DNA from: Chlorella sorokiniana
Taxonomy: Eukaryota; Chlorophyta; Trebouxiophyceae; Chlorellales; Chlorellaceae
Direction: 5' to 3'
Assembly (NCBI GenBank): GCA_025917655.1
Contig: CP084610.1
Span: 1,798,001 to 1,862,000, forward strand
DNA length: 64,000 bases
Shown: piece after piece, positions 1-11,714 of the stretch
Position numbering within the stretch: the first letter of the stretch is position 1
Layout: the number at the start of each line of letters is the position of its first letter
Made by a program: the position numbers and the translations under genes
Notes under the pieces: generated by a model
The model's input: only the letters and a program-made list of their open reading frames with translations
Database searches by the model: none
What the model was told of the DNA's origin: nothing

Positions 1-2445
1 TGCTTGCGGCACGCCGCCTCGTCCTTTGGTATCGCGGCGTTGCACCAGTCTTCGTACCAGGCCAGGTTGTCGGTCAGGGTGGCCCGCCGCCGCACCGTGT
101 CGGCTTTGGCTGGGTTGGGAAGCTGCGCAAGGCGAGGGCATGGCGGCGATTGGGCAGGGCGGAGCGCGGCAAAGCGGCGAGGTGGGGCATTCAGTGTGCG
201 CAGCACAGCACAACGAGCAGGCGTGGCAGCAATCTGACGGTGCGCCCAGGCCAGCACAGATGCTGAGCTGGCGGAGATGACAAGCTGGAAAGTGGGTACG
301 CCAGCGCGGCACAGCCAGCGCCCCACCCGAAGTGGTGCAGCGCATCCACGATGCCGCCGGGCCCGTCGCGCTTGGCGGCGAAGATGTGGTCGCCGCCGTT
401 GGCTGCGCACCACTCCCGCAGCTCCTTGTGCGCATTGGCCACCATGCAGCCGTGCACGCCTGGCGGGCACGCGGGACGGCAAGAGTGACGAGTGATGGGC
501 AGACATGGACTGGGAGGTAAGAGGGCAACGCCAGCATTGAGGTTACGGAAAGCAGCCAGCGAGAGGGAGCGTCGAGAGCAGGAAAAGCGCACAGCAGGCA
601 GGATGCCGCCGCTCAAGCTCGCGCCCTTGGGCCCCCGCCTTGGGGCGCATGCTTGCCAGGCTGGCGGCCGCGGTCGCAGCGGCAATCACCTGGTACCGCA
701 AACAGCTCCACGTCGTTGCCGCTGTCGCCGCACACCATGACGCCGGCGGTGGGCCGCCCGCCTTGCTCTCCAGCTGCACGTTGCGACGGGGCGAAGCGTT
801 GATGGGTGGGAATGGGAGCGGGTGGTTGGGCATGCTGGCCTCGATGCCTGCCGCGCACAAGCAGCAGCAGCCTGCTGTGCGAGGCTTGTGGGCGCCGACA
901 GCGTGCTGGGTCAGCACCCAGGTCGGGCCAGAGCCCCGTCGCCGCCCCACCCGCAGCAGAGGTGCACGGCGGCCTGACGGGCCGCTGCCCCTGGCCCCCA
1001 AGCAGGGAGGTGCGGGCAAGCCGGAGGGCGGCAGCGGAGGCAGAATGCCTTCAGCTGGCACCGGTAACCCCCACGCCGCATGCCTGCCTCTGACACCCAG
1101 CAGCCCCCCACGCTCCCCATCACTCTCGGCATTCCCCACGTCCTCGCCCCTTCCCTTCACACACACAAACACGCGCATCCGCTGGATCCACCTCTCACGT
1201 CCTTGCAGCCCCCACCTGGCGCAGCAGGAAGGAGAGGGCCTTGCCCTTGGAGGCGCTGCTGGGCAGGATGTCCAGGTCCTCGCCGCCGCTGAAGATCACC
1301 GCCGCCTGCAGCCCCTCGGCGGCCAGCGCGGCCCGCAGCCCGTCCACCACGCGCTCGGGGTCGGCCACCCTGCAGGAGAGGCAGGCGCAGGAAAGGGGAG
1401 GAGTCGGTTTTAGCAGATCAGTGCAGCTGAGTTGAAGCACCGGCTGCCCAACCTCGCCCCCACCCCATTCGCAGCGCCTCCCGCTTCCGGCGCCGCCACC
1501 AGCGCCGCCCCAGCCCACAGGCGTGCCCCACCCACTTAAGCTTGTAGCTGATCTTGTGCGGCCGCTGCTCCGACTCGCCCTGCAGAGTGAGCTCCGGCAG
1601 CGCAGCAGCCACCGCGGCGGCGCGCTGGCGGTCCCAGCCCTGGTCCAGGAAGGTCTCCCACTCCTTGTCTGCCTGGCCTGCTGGGCGGCATGCTTGCGCG
1701 CTACATCAGCGCACCGTGTACACACGGAAACCGAGCAGCACGAGGAAGCACAATATGCCGCTTGGCAGGCAGCCCGGCCACCTCTGAGCCCCTCACCGTT
1801 GATGAGGATCTCGGTGCCCACCGAGCAAACCAGGATGTCGGGGTCAGGAGCGGCACCTCCGCCTGTGCCCGCCAGGGTTTGGGGGAGCAGAAGGTTGGGG
1901 CCGGGCTGCAGCAGGGCCTTGCTTCCTGCCCCCAGGGGCTGCAACTCGCCCGGCATGCGCAGCATGCACGCCACGCGGATTGCACAGAGAAAGGTAATCG
2001 CTGCTGTGCAGCAGTGCAGTGCATGATCCAGGCGGAATGCTTGTGCTTCTGGCGGGGCGGGGCCAGGCAACGCACCGCCAGTTCGTGAAAGAGCTCGGGA
2101 GCGTCCTGTGGAGAACACGAGCAGCGAGTCGGCGGCAAACTCCGACAGCCACAGCCGGTTGAAGGCGCGCAGCTTGTCGTGGGTGCCGTCGTTGTGGTCC
2201 ACCTGGGCAGGGGGAGGCGACGGCAGGAGAGCGGCGGTGGATGAGCGGCAGGCCCCGGCAGGTGCTGCGCGACTGCGGTCTGCCGCCAGCTTCCCTTGGA
2301 CGTTCCTGCGGGCGGAGCGAGCGGACCCAGAGCGAGGCAGTTGCGCCATCAAAGGCCTCACCATCGTCCAGTCCAAGTCAGACACCAGCATGAAGCGGTG
2401 GGGCGAGGCCAGCACGGCCTCCTCAGAGGGCGCTGCTGCTGACAT
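1..2445 (-). CDS. SPP: Sucrose-6-phosphate phosphatase (partial, C-terminus off left edge)
   Basis: HAD-superfamily phosphatase that releases sucrose from sucrose-6-phosphate, the last step of sucrose synthesis, normally cytosolic. The ATG at 2445 opens exon 1, which ends in VSDLDWTM and joins across a GT-AG intron to VDHNDGTHDKLRAFN. DLD is HAD motif I. Later exons give VFSTGRS, VCSVGTEILINGE, PELTLQGESEQRPHKISY, SASKGKAL (motif III lysine) and VCGDSGNDVELF (motif IV), all in family order. The exon at the left edge reads LTDNLAWYEDWCNAAI, the beginning of the C-terminal domain, so the gene is incomplete. Frame is lost once between TGRS and PELFHELA, near 2094-2105. The gene is head-to-head with Sec61 beta. 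Identity rests on several collinear family motifs; I am sure of the family and fairly sure it is SPP rather than another HAD sugar phosphatase. Confidence 0.9.
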
Positions 2446-2715
2446 CGTGAGCGGGGTGATATGGTTATGTTGCGGCGATCAATGCACGGATCGCGGGTTG
2501 CCGATGCGCCAGAATGCCCAAGCGCAGAAGGCCTCCTGTACAGCGTGTACCCGCCCAACGTGGAGCGCTGCCAAACGCAGCTATCGTGGTCTTCTAACGC
2601 CACCGATTGCCTACGAGGGCTGTGCGAGACCTTTGGCACGAACCACCTGCCTTGATCGCCACATCCTGTGACGCGCAACAGACGGGAGGACAAGCTTGCA
2701 GCAAGCGACATAAGC
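2446..2715. promoter_or_regulatory. Divergent intergenic region, SPP / Sec61 beta
   Basis: 270 bases separate the two divergent start codons, so both promoters and both 5' UTRs must lie here or overlap neighbouring transcripts. I see no TATA box at a usual distance on either strand. Shared-promoter status is inferred from spacing only. Confidence 0.45.
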
Positions 2716-3356
2716 ATGGCGGGAGCTCTTACAAAGCGCAGCGGCGATGGCACTGTGTCCCGGCGGCGAAGCTCAGGTGCGCACGGCCGCTGCAATCAGG
2801 TTCTGGCCAGGCTTAGCGTGCTGTTGCTGTACTTTGACAGGCACTCATGTAATTATCTGGGTGCTGAATCTGGAGGGGCATTCTCAAATGCCCTAAACGG
2901 TGCTGCTGAGCGGCTGCGGTCGGCGTCTTTGGGCGCCGCATGACCATAGGCACGTGTGTTGCCTGCCGACCCTTCTGACCTCACTGCTGCTACCGCATGT
3001 ATGCAGCGGCAGGATCCCGCAAGACAGGATCCAGCTACTTCTACACAGATGCCTCTTCGGTGCTGCAGCTCTCGCCGGTGAGCTGTGCGCCGCCGCCGCC
3101 GCATGCCAGGCCCTCTCCATGTACTGCCGTCGCGTTACTTGTTGCTATGCCTGTTTAGAGGCAGGCCCTGCCCTTGCTGCACTCCAGGCACGCATATCGT
3201 CATGGCAACCCCAGCCCATACACCACAAAGCTGCACTCAGTGCTCCTTGTCCGCCTGCCGCCCCTCGTGTTGCTGCAGCAAGCGGTGATTGTGGGGGCGA
3301 TCAGCTTCATCGTCTTTGTCTTCATCCTGCACATCTTTGGCAAGCTGCGCGGCTGA
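2716..3356 (+). CDS. SEC61B: Sec61 beta subunit of the ER translocon
   Basis: Small tail-anchored subunit of the Sec61 protein-conducting channel in the ER membrane. Three exons fit: MAGALTKRSGDGTVSRRRSS from the ATG at 2716, with a donor at about 2776; an exon after the acceptor near 3008 reading AGSRKTGSSYFYTDASSVLQ, the conserved segment before the membrane anchor; and a last exon from 3279, QAVIVGAISFIVFVFILHIF followed by GKLRG and stop. The basic Ser/Arg-rich N-terminus, the FYTD motif and the single C-terminal hydrophobic helix ending in LHIxGK are family signatures, and about 67 residues is a usual length. All junctions are GT-AG and keep frame. It is divergent from SPP. Confidence 0.92.
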
Positions 3357-4293
3357 GCTCATGTCAGCATGGGCGGCTGCTTGCCAACCGCGTCCTCACC
3401 CCGCAGCAGCAGCAGCAATCCGGCGAATGGCGAGCGGCAACAGCCAGCCTGTCGCGTCCGCCACGGCAAGCAGCCGCCTGAAAGGATGACGTCTCCTTCA
3501 CGCATTCACTCCTGACGTTTGTAAAGTTTGAGCGCGCACTTTTGGCGCTGCAGTCCACCAGGCAGGGCCGGCCCTGCGCCCGGGACGGTGGCCAGCAGGG
3601 TGGTGGCGGCGACGACCAGCGTTTGCCTCCTGTCATGCAGTTGGGCAGCTGCTTGGCGGAGTCAGCATGAAAGCTGGCACGACTATGCTTGACGCTGTGA
3701 GCATGCATGGGACATGTTGGTGACCGCCCATTCCACTGAAAGGAGGTGAATGCAATGACATCCACTGCTCAGGCACTCGAGCATGAGGGTTCTGGCAGGC
3801 CTGTGACGGGCCCTTACGCGTTGCCAGCGCGCTCAGCAGGGCGGGGATGGTGTTCAGTGCTGGCTTTCAGCTCCTGAGACATCAATGAGCCGCACTGAAA
3901 TCCTACGATCTAAGGCCGTGCCATCAGCCAACACCTCCGAGGTGGCTTGGTTGTGAATCCACGTATTTGCTGCCCAATCAGCCGCCGCCGCTGCGCTGGA
4001 GCACAGCAGCCCATGCTTAGGCACTGCGCCACCCAGGCCTCCATCGACTGACTGGTTTCGAGCAGCAATTCAGGCGCCTCCACCCCGCCGACAAGCCAGC
4101 AGCGATGCTGCTCGGGAGCTTGGGGGCGGGTGGAGCGGCGCTTTGTCAGCACCCGGGCGGCACGGGAGGGAGGGTTCCCACCATCTCAAGCACGGTGGGG
4201 CTAAGGTCAAGCAGCCTCCAGGTGAGCGTCGCTTCCAGCCCGACCCAATGCTTCTTTGCGCAAGCTGGTTGCGGAGGGAGCAGCTTGGGTCTC
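3357..4293. other. Intergenic region
   Basis: It should hold the 3' UTR of Sec61 beta and the 5' region of the SMP/C2 gene. I see no conserved protein, RNA gene or repeat in it. An in-frame upstream ATG at 4105 could extend the next gene. Confidence 0.5.
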
Positions 4294-7200
4294 ATGGCAT
4301 GCAGATTTTCAGTCGTCTTACGATTGATGCGCCGCCTGCCTGCAGCTCGGCAACGGCAGCCTTGCAGCACGGCGGCCCCCCGCCTGGCAGCCCTGCCGCA
4401 GTTGCGACGGCGGCAGCGCCAGCGAGGCCTTGCAGCCCCGGCAGCCTCCAACAGCGGCCGGGAGCCGGGGTGGGATGAGTGGGATGCAGAGGGAGACTTG
4501 GTGGCGGAGGCTTCGTCTGTCACCTCGGATGCGGCAGTCTGGGGCCCGCTGCACCAAGAGCTTCTGGCGAGGCTGCAGCAGCAGCGGCAGCAGCCGCCAC
4601 AGGCGCAGCAGCAGCAGCAGGAGCAGCAGGCGCAACGCGGCAGCGCCAGCATGGCATCTGCTGCACGGGACGGCGGGTCGCATCAGGCCGCCGCCGCCGC
4701 CGCCGAGCTGCCTGCCACCGCCGGCAACAGCGTGGCGGGGCTGGCGGCGGCGGCGGCTGCGCCCGGGGCACGCAGCCGGGCGTCGCCGCGCGTCGCCGCA
4801 GTGTCGCACCCGATGCGGCCGCCGCGGCCGCCGCCGGCAGGCCTGGAGGCGCGCTTCTTCACGTTTGGAGCCGTGGCAGCGGTGGCCCTCCACTACCTGG
4901 TCAACTTTGCGGGCACCCTGCCCGTTGTGCGCGGCCTCGTGCAGCGCTTTGTGTGGTGGCACGAGCCCAAGGGTCCCAGCCTGCCGCCGCCCCACGGCGA
5001 CGACGGCGGCGAGCGGCGCGCGGCGCGGCGGCGGCGGCGCGGGCGCGCTGGCGGTGCAGTACACAGAGGACGAGGAGAGCGTGGAGTGGGTCAACATGTG
5101 CTGGCGCAAGGTGTGTGGCGCAGGCCCGGAGAGGCCTTGGCCTACCTATCCCTCCCACCCGTCTGCAGCACCCAGCCACTGGCCAGGAGCTGCGGTCGCC
5201 TCCCGCCTGCCGAACACTGCCCGCCCCTTTGCCTTGCACTGCACTCGCGGCGCCGAGCTCGCCGCCATGCTGTGCCCTGCCGTGCCCCCGGCAAGCTCGT
5301 TGCTCCATCCCCGCGCGCACGGGTGCCCCCCGCAGGCGTGGCGCGTGTACCAGCGCGGCATCGAGCGCTGGCTGGCCGACCTGCTGCAGCCGCTGTTCGA
5401 CTCGCTGGTGGAGCAGAAGATGGTGCCCTCCTTTGTGCAGGTGGGTGCTGTCTCGTTTGTTCGTTCGAAAATTCATTGCAGATGGGGGGAAGGGGGCTGG
5501 GGAGGAAAGCTGGTGCAGGCGAAGGTGGGGGAGCGTGTTCGCCGGCTGATGCAGTGCCCAGGCTGCTCGAGGCGGCACCGCGCTGGCAGGCATGCCCCGA
5601 CAGGCCTGAGGCCTTGCTGTGAGCAGGCCCTCCTCGGGGGCCCCCGCCGTCGGTTCTGTCAGCCAGTCAGGCTGGCAGGTGTTTGGTTCACCATGTCGAC
5701 ACTCACCTTCCCTGCACCTTCCTCCCATATTGTAACGCAGCGCCTGCGCATCATGGAGTTCACGCTGGACCACGAGGCGCCCTACTTCAGCAACATGCGC
5801 CGCCGCACCTCTCGCAAGGCATGCGCCTGCTCCGCCGCACGCTGCTCGCTGTGCTGCCGCCTGTCGCTGTGCCCAGGCCGGGCCGCCGCTGCTCTCTGAC
5901 TCCTGCCGCTGACGCCGCCCAGGCCTGCACGGGCAGCTGCCAGCCGGCTTCGCTTGCTGCCTGCCCCGTCGTGCCGCTCGCTTTCGTGCGTACGGCTGGG
6001 GTGCCCGGTCCTGCATCCCCTCCCCCTCTCCAACACCAGGAGCTCCTGGTTGGAGCACCGGCACTGTGCTCGACTCGCATGCGGCAACCCCCACCCAGCC
6101 GTTTTTTTTTTTTTTTTTTTTTTGCACAGGACTCTGACCTCAACGGGGTGGTGGATGTGCGGTACACGGGGGCGCCCGCATGCTGCTCCTGATTGAGGTC
6201 GGCACGGGCGTTGGCGCGTGAAGATCCCGGTCATGGTGTCGGGTGGGTGGGGTGGGGTGGCGGGGTGCGCGGGCTGGTTCAGTTTATCGTTTATCAGGAG
6301 GGGGAGGCGTCTTCTGATGGAACAGAAGAGGCAGCGCGGCTTGCTCGTCCTCATTCTGGCAGCCTGGCAGCCTGCGCAGCCTCATTCCGCAGCGCACCGC
6401 TCTCCCTGCTTCGGCCTGCGCGGTTCTGGGCGCACGTGCCGCCTGCCTGTCCGTCCGCGCGCGCAGCCACGCCCTCCCTGCACGCAAGGTTGAGGCGGCC
6501 ATGGGGCTGGAGAGCATGGTTGCAGGGCCCCGTGTGTCCTGACCGCCCTACCGTGCCCCTCTGCCCTCCGCCAGACCTGGACCTGGAGAGCAAGCTGTGG
6601 CTGAAGATCCGGCTGGCGCCCATGTGCCCCTGGATCGGCACGCTGGGCCTCGGCTTTGTGGGCCCGCCTTCAAGTGAGCACCCCTTGCTGTCCCCCCCTC
6701 CCCCCACGCTGCCTGCCTCCGGCCCTTCCTCGCAAGCACGCCGGGGCCGCCGCTCTGGCACCGGCGGCAGGGCATCAAAGGCCTGGAGGGGTCCCCGTTC
6801 AGCCCTGCCTGCCGCAGCTCACCCCCACCCCGTTGTGGTCCCTCCCTGCCCCCGCAGTCAAGGTGCAGCTGAACCCGTACAACCGCATCCGCCTCATGAA
6901 GATCCCCATACTGCAGGTTTGTGGGTTCGTGTGTGGTGGTGGGGGCGTGGCGAGGGCCTGCTGTGGATGCTTTGCCCTCCAGCCGCACTCCGCTATCTCC
7001 ACCGCGCCCCCTGTTTGGCTTTTCCCGCCTGCTGCCCCCACCCGCGCCCACGCCACCCCGCATCCCACACTGCATCCCCAATCACCCCACCACCGCTCAC
7101 CGGTCACCCATCCATCGTCCCTCCCTTCTCACCCCCACCCCATCCAGGCCTTCCTCACCAAGTTCTTCACAGTCGACCTGCCCGCCCTCATCACCCTGCC

Positions 7201-10200
7201 CAAGCGCCTGGAAATCAACATACCCCCGCCGTCACCGCCGGTGAGCCGCCGCTGCAGCCCGTGGCGGTTGGGCACGCAGCGCAGGCACAGGATGCTCGGC
7301 TGTTGCGCTGCGCCTAGCCGGCCTGGCGGGCTGCGTTGGCCCTTGCCAGCACTGCCGCCTGCGCCTCCCACCGAACCGCCCAGGGTCCCTAGGGTGCCTC
7401 TCTGTCTTCCCTCCTGCTCCGCGCTGCCCACCCCCTCCCACACACACTCGACCTGATCCGCTGCCTGCTTCCCTGCCCCTGCCGCAGTTGCCGAGGCGGC
7501 GGTTGGGCGGACGCCGTCATGCGCGCCGTGGCCTCTGCTGTGCTGCAGGCCGACGCGTTGGAGCACGCGCTGCTGGCGGCGCTGCCGCTGGGGCCGCAGG
7601 GGGCGGCGGGCGGCGTGTCGCTGCCCGACCTGTTCCAGGGGGAGCTGGAGGTGAGTGGGGTTGGGGGCCGGTACGGGGATGGTAATGGCAGCCGTACCGC
7701 CGACTGAAACGCGGCGGCGACGTCAAGGGTGCCGCCAGCATGGCAGCCGCTGCGTTCGTGATCATGCGGCCTCTTGCGCATCTTGCCTGTGTTTGTGGGA
7801 GCTCGGTCATGCAGCTTGCCAGCGTCCCGCACCCGCCTCATAACTTCCACAGCTGCACCGCTCAGCATCGTCGTGCGCTGCCGCCTGTGGCGCCGCCGCA
7901 GGTGACGCTGCACGAGGCTCGGGACCTGCCGGTGTGGGGCTTCCCTGGCAGAGCAACCCGTACTGCCGCATCACGCTGGGCAACCAGGCAGTACAGGTGG
8001 GGCGGCCGCAGCTCTACGCGTGTCCTTCACCTGGCCCGGTTTGAAATGCACGTGCACGCCAGCGCACATGCACCAGCAAAGCGCTTTCAGCCCGCCTGCT
8101 GGAGCAGCAGCCAGCAGGCTGCCTGGGTCGCCTGGGTCCCCTGCCGCCCTCCTCCGCCTCACACGCACACACGCAACACCCTGCAGTCGCGGCGTGACGA
8201 CGACACGAGCCACGCTGGGCGGCACCGCGCCCCGTCTGGAACCAGGACTTCCAGTTTCTGGTGGAAGACCCGGCCACGCAGGTGCGCGGGGGGGCAGCCT
8301 TTGAGGCTGGAGGGCAGCTGGCTTATCATGCCCCTTCCTTACGTCGATAATCAGTTCTCTGCATCTCCATCCTCCCGTCCACCCCGCCCCCTCCGCGCAC
8401 TCTCACACACGTGCGTCTTCCCCCCACCCCCACCCCACCCCCCGCCCCAGACGCTGGACATCTGGATCGGCGACTCGCCCATGACGGGGCGCACCGAGGT
8501 CGGCACCGCCTCCTTTCCCCTGCAAGAGCTGGCCGCCGACGGCACCGCCGACGTCTGGCTGCCCGTGGAGTCCTCCATGCCGGGTGGGTGGCCCTTCCGG
8601 GGGAGGGGAGGGTGTTGAGCGGTGGTGATGCAGCAGGAGATGCTGTGATGCGTGGCGGGTGGGGCCCAGCAGGCAGAGGGGAGGGTGGTGCCCAACCAGC
8701 GAGCAGGAAGGCTGGCAGTGGGGCCGTTGCAGCGGGGAGCGGAGGGATGGCCCTCGCTGCCTGCCTGGCAGCCTCGCTTGGCCGAGCGCGTGCACTGCAA
8801 ATACGCATTCGCCAAGTTACCCTATAACGCCTGAAACTCGAGCAATCGCCAAACCAAGCGCGCAACCCCGCTGCAACCGCCACCGCTGCCCCGCCCCGCC
8901 CTGCCGCAGGCGAGCGCAGCCAGGGCGCGGTGCGGCTGGCGCTTTCCTACAAGCAGTTCCAGGAGGACGAGGTGGACTCTGGTGAGGAGGGGGATGCGGG
9001 GCCGATGAGCAGTACCGGTACCGCTTTTGCATCCGCCGACCCCTGCCTTCTCTCTGGGGCGACTTTCCTTCCTCTTGGCCTTGCGGGAGGTTTGCACCGC
9101 TCGGGGTGGCATTCCTTGCAAGGCTGGGGGAGAGGGGGCTGCAGCAGGAGCGCTCCCCTGCAGCAGCAGCGGCGCACCCCTGTGTACCGTGTCGTACCGC
9201 CTGATGCCACACATTGCGCCCTCCCGCAGGATACCGGGCTGCAGCCGACCTTGCGGGGCTCAGCCCGCCATCGTCGGCGGAGATCACGGATGTGAAGAGC
9301 GCAGCGGACGCGAGCTCCCGTGCCGCCGTCGCCGCGTCGGGCGGCGGCCGCCGCCGTGGCGGTGACCAAGGCGGCCGCGGCGCGCGGGCGGCGGCCCGCA
9401 TCGCGCGCGGGCAGCGCAGCGGCGGCAGCTCCCAGGGCAAGGACGGCGGCGGCGGTGGCAGCGAAAGCGACGGGGGAGGAGTGGGCCGGCCACAGCGGTG
9501 GCGCCGCCGCCTGCAGGCGGCGATGCTGGAACCGGCGTAGGAGCGGCGAAGGCGGGGGGCTGCAAGGGAACGGCAGGCCTCTGCTGCCGCAGCTGGCGCA
9601 GCAGCAGCAGGACCACCAGGTGCAGCCAGGCGTCGCGGGTAACGGCGGCAGCGGCAGCGGCAGCCTGTCTGGAGAGGACGGGTCGCTGGCGGCGGCGGCT
9701 GCCGCCGCCTCGGCGGTCGCGGTGGCAGCCGCGGCCACCGCGGGCAGCGCGCCGCCGCCCCCGCCCAACGGCGTTGAAATACACGGCCTCAACTTCTCGA
9801 TTGCCACTGAGGGCAGCTCGGGGCGGGCCCAGACGGCGACGGCGACGGAAGCGTTATTGATGGAAGCGGTACCGCCGCCCGCGCCCGCGGCGCCACCACC
9901 GTGGAGCAGCTGACGGCCATGGCGGAAACCATGCAGAAGCTGACCGCTGAGGTGGACGGCATCGTGCACAGCAGGCGGCCCGGCGGCGGCGGCGGCGACG
10001 CCTCTGGGGGCGCCTCAGGGCTGGGCGTGGATCCAGAGGTCAAGGCAGCGGCGGTGGAGGCGGTGGCGGCGGCGGAAGCCGCAGCCATCACACATGTAGC
10101 TGCCGGGACCTGGCGAGCGCCAATCAAGTGCTGGAGGATGCCGCCGTAGCGCTGAAAAGCACCGTGGCGCAGCTGGCGGCGGCAGAGATCGCGGCGGCCG

Positions 10201-11161
10201 ACGGAGGGCACGGCGGCGGCGAAGCCGAGGCCGGCGCCCAGGCCACCGACGCGGGCGCGCCGCCGCCGCCGCGGCTGCGCTGCAACGCGCAGAGGAGGCG
10301 CTGGCGGCGGCAAGGGCCACTGCGGCGCAGGCCGCAGACGCGGCGGCGGTGGCGGCAGCGGCCTCGGCGGCGGTGCAGGCGCGGCCGGGATCCTACGACA
10401 GCGACAGCGACGGCGACGGCGGCGGCGACAGCGGCGGGGACAGCGACGGCGGCGCCGGCTCCGTGGGCCTGGACGCCTTCCCCTCCGCCGAGGGCGCCGA
10501 GCAGCGGGACCGCGGCCTGCCCTCCTACGATTCCGCCTCTGAAAACGACGGCCGGCCGCCTCAAGAGCAGCCCGCCTGGTGGCTGGCCGCCACCCAGTTC
10601 CTGCCCCTGCCCGGCCTGCCGCGCAAGGGCGGCGGCGGCGGCGCGGCGGCGGCGCGGCGGCGGAGGCTGACGGCGGCGCGGGCGCCACCCTGACGGCCTC
10701 CCAAGCGCGCGGCGGCCCGCAGCAGCAGCAGCAGCAGCAGCAGGGGGTGATGAGCCGGGGCCGGTGGGCGACGTCATCATCCCCCGACCTGCCTCTGGAG
10801 GAGATCACGGCGGAAGTGTTGAAGAGCTGGAAGCTGCGGGACACGCATGTGGAGACGCTTGTGCAGAAGGTGGGGGCCTGCTGTGCTGCGCGCATCCACC
10901 ACCACATGCTGCTGTCGGCCTCAACCCCCCCCGCTGATTGCAAGCTGCAAGGCCTGCCTCCCTCAACCCCCCTTCCCCCACTTCAGCACACCTCCAATCT
11001 GAGCGCAACCCCTCTAACAAACACCCCCTCCCCTCCGTCAGGCAATGGAAGCGCGCCGCCGCGAGAAGGAGCGGCCCTGGCTGCAGCTGCTGGCGCTGTC
11101 GACGTGCGCCGCCGCGGTGCTGCTCACCGCGCTCCTCTGGCGCATGCAGCACTTGCCCTAG
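4294..11161 (+). CDS. SMP/C2 domain membrane-contact protein (plant synaptotagmin / NTMC2-like)
   Basis: Probable lipid-transfer tether of the extended-synaptotagmin type. From the ATG at 4294 (an in-frame ATG at 4105 also exists) there is a basic, Ser/Ala-rich, transit-like leader. A membrane segment follows (FGAVAAVALHYLVNFAGTLP, about 4867-4926). The SMP domain reads EDEESVEWVNMCWRK, WRVYQRGIERWLADLLQPLF, RIMEFTLDHEAPYF, KLWLKIRLAPMCPWIG and FLTKFFTVDLPALITLPKRL. A C2 domain follows (SNPYCRITLGNQAVQ, APVWNQDFQFLVEDPATQ, TLDIWIGDSPMTGRTEVGTA). After 9240 comes low-complexity Ala/Gly-rich and acidic sequence, then a last exon with a C-terminal hydrophobic helix (LLALSTCAAAVLLTALLWRM) and TAG at 11159. 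Frame breaks occur near 5010, 6170, 6211 and in the 9300-10690 region. The intron after 5818 appears to use a GC donor. Plant NTMC2T5-type relatives are plastid-linked; that location is only inferred here. The exact join of the low-complexity part is uncertain. Confidence 0.78.
6102..6123 (+). repeat. T22 homopolymer next to a splice acceptor
   Basis: An uninterrupted run of 22 T lies directly before GCACAG, the 3' splice site of the exon beginning DSDLNGVVDVRY. It is an extreme polypyrimidine tract in otherwise GC-rich DNA. Confidence 0.95.
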
Positions 11162-11714
11162 CGGGCTGGGGGCCCGGGGGCCGCCTCTCTGGGTCATGTT
11201 CCGACGGAAACCCGGCAGCGGCAACGTGAGGAACTCGTCTGGTTTTGTGTTGGGTCTGCAGCAGAACAGCACCCATGTTTTGGCAGCATTGGCAGCAGCC
11301 GAGAACTGCATTCGTTCGGTAGGCGCATTGTGCCGTCCCAACCTGTGCCTCTAGCAACGTAGGCCCTCTTGAATTTTCGGCTGGCCGGGCGGCCGGCAGC
11401 GGCGGGGTCCCCCACCCCAGCCGCTGCTGCGCCGCACCGGCCCCCATCAGCGCAAGACCTCGCATTGAATTCCTTGCTGTGCATGCAAGCCGCAAACTGC
11501 CCCTATGATCGACAAATAAACCTTCTTTCTGCACGTTCTGCTGGCTTGGTCCAGCAAGCCTTCTATTTGCATTCTTCAGGCTTATATCTAACACACCTTG
11601 CAAGCGCTGACGCACCGCTTCGCTTCTATCTACGGGCAGCCCAACCGCTACACCGGTACTAAGCCAAAGCGCCTGGCTTCCTGCGCAGCGGCCCACAGCC
11701 AGCCTGGCGCCAGC
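11162..11714. other. Convergent intergenic region
   Basis: It lies between the stop of the SMP/C2 gene and the stop of the DUF3140-like gene. It presumably holds both 3' UTRs. The AT-richer stretch at about 11500-11600, including AATAAA at 11514-11519, is the only conspicuous feature. Confidence 0.45.

Noticed and set aside
4222-4345. Intron in the leader of the SMP/C2 gene (CAG|GTGAGC to TGCAG)
   Set aside because: Splicing it would force the wrong frame through the clearly coding segment that begins GPLHQELLARLQQQ.
4901-6127. 408-codon open frame on the minus strand
   Set aside because: It is opposite the SMP-domain exons and introns. It has no recognisable domain and reads through plus-strand splice sites.
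8947-10943. Long open frames on the minus strand opposite the C2/low-complexity exons
   Set aside because: They are antisense shadows of GC-rich Ala/Gly coding sequence. They consist of Arg/Pro/Ala runs with no domain, while the plus strand carries C2 and membrane motifs.
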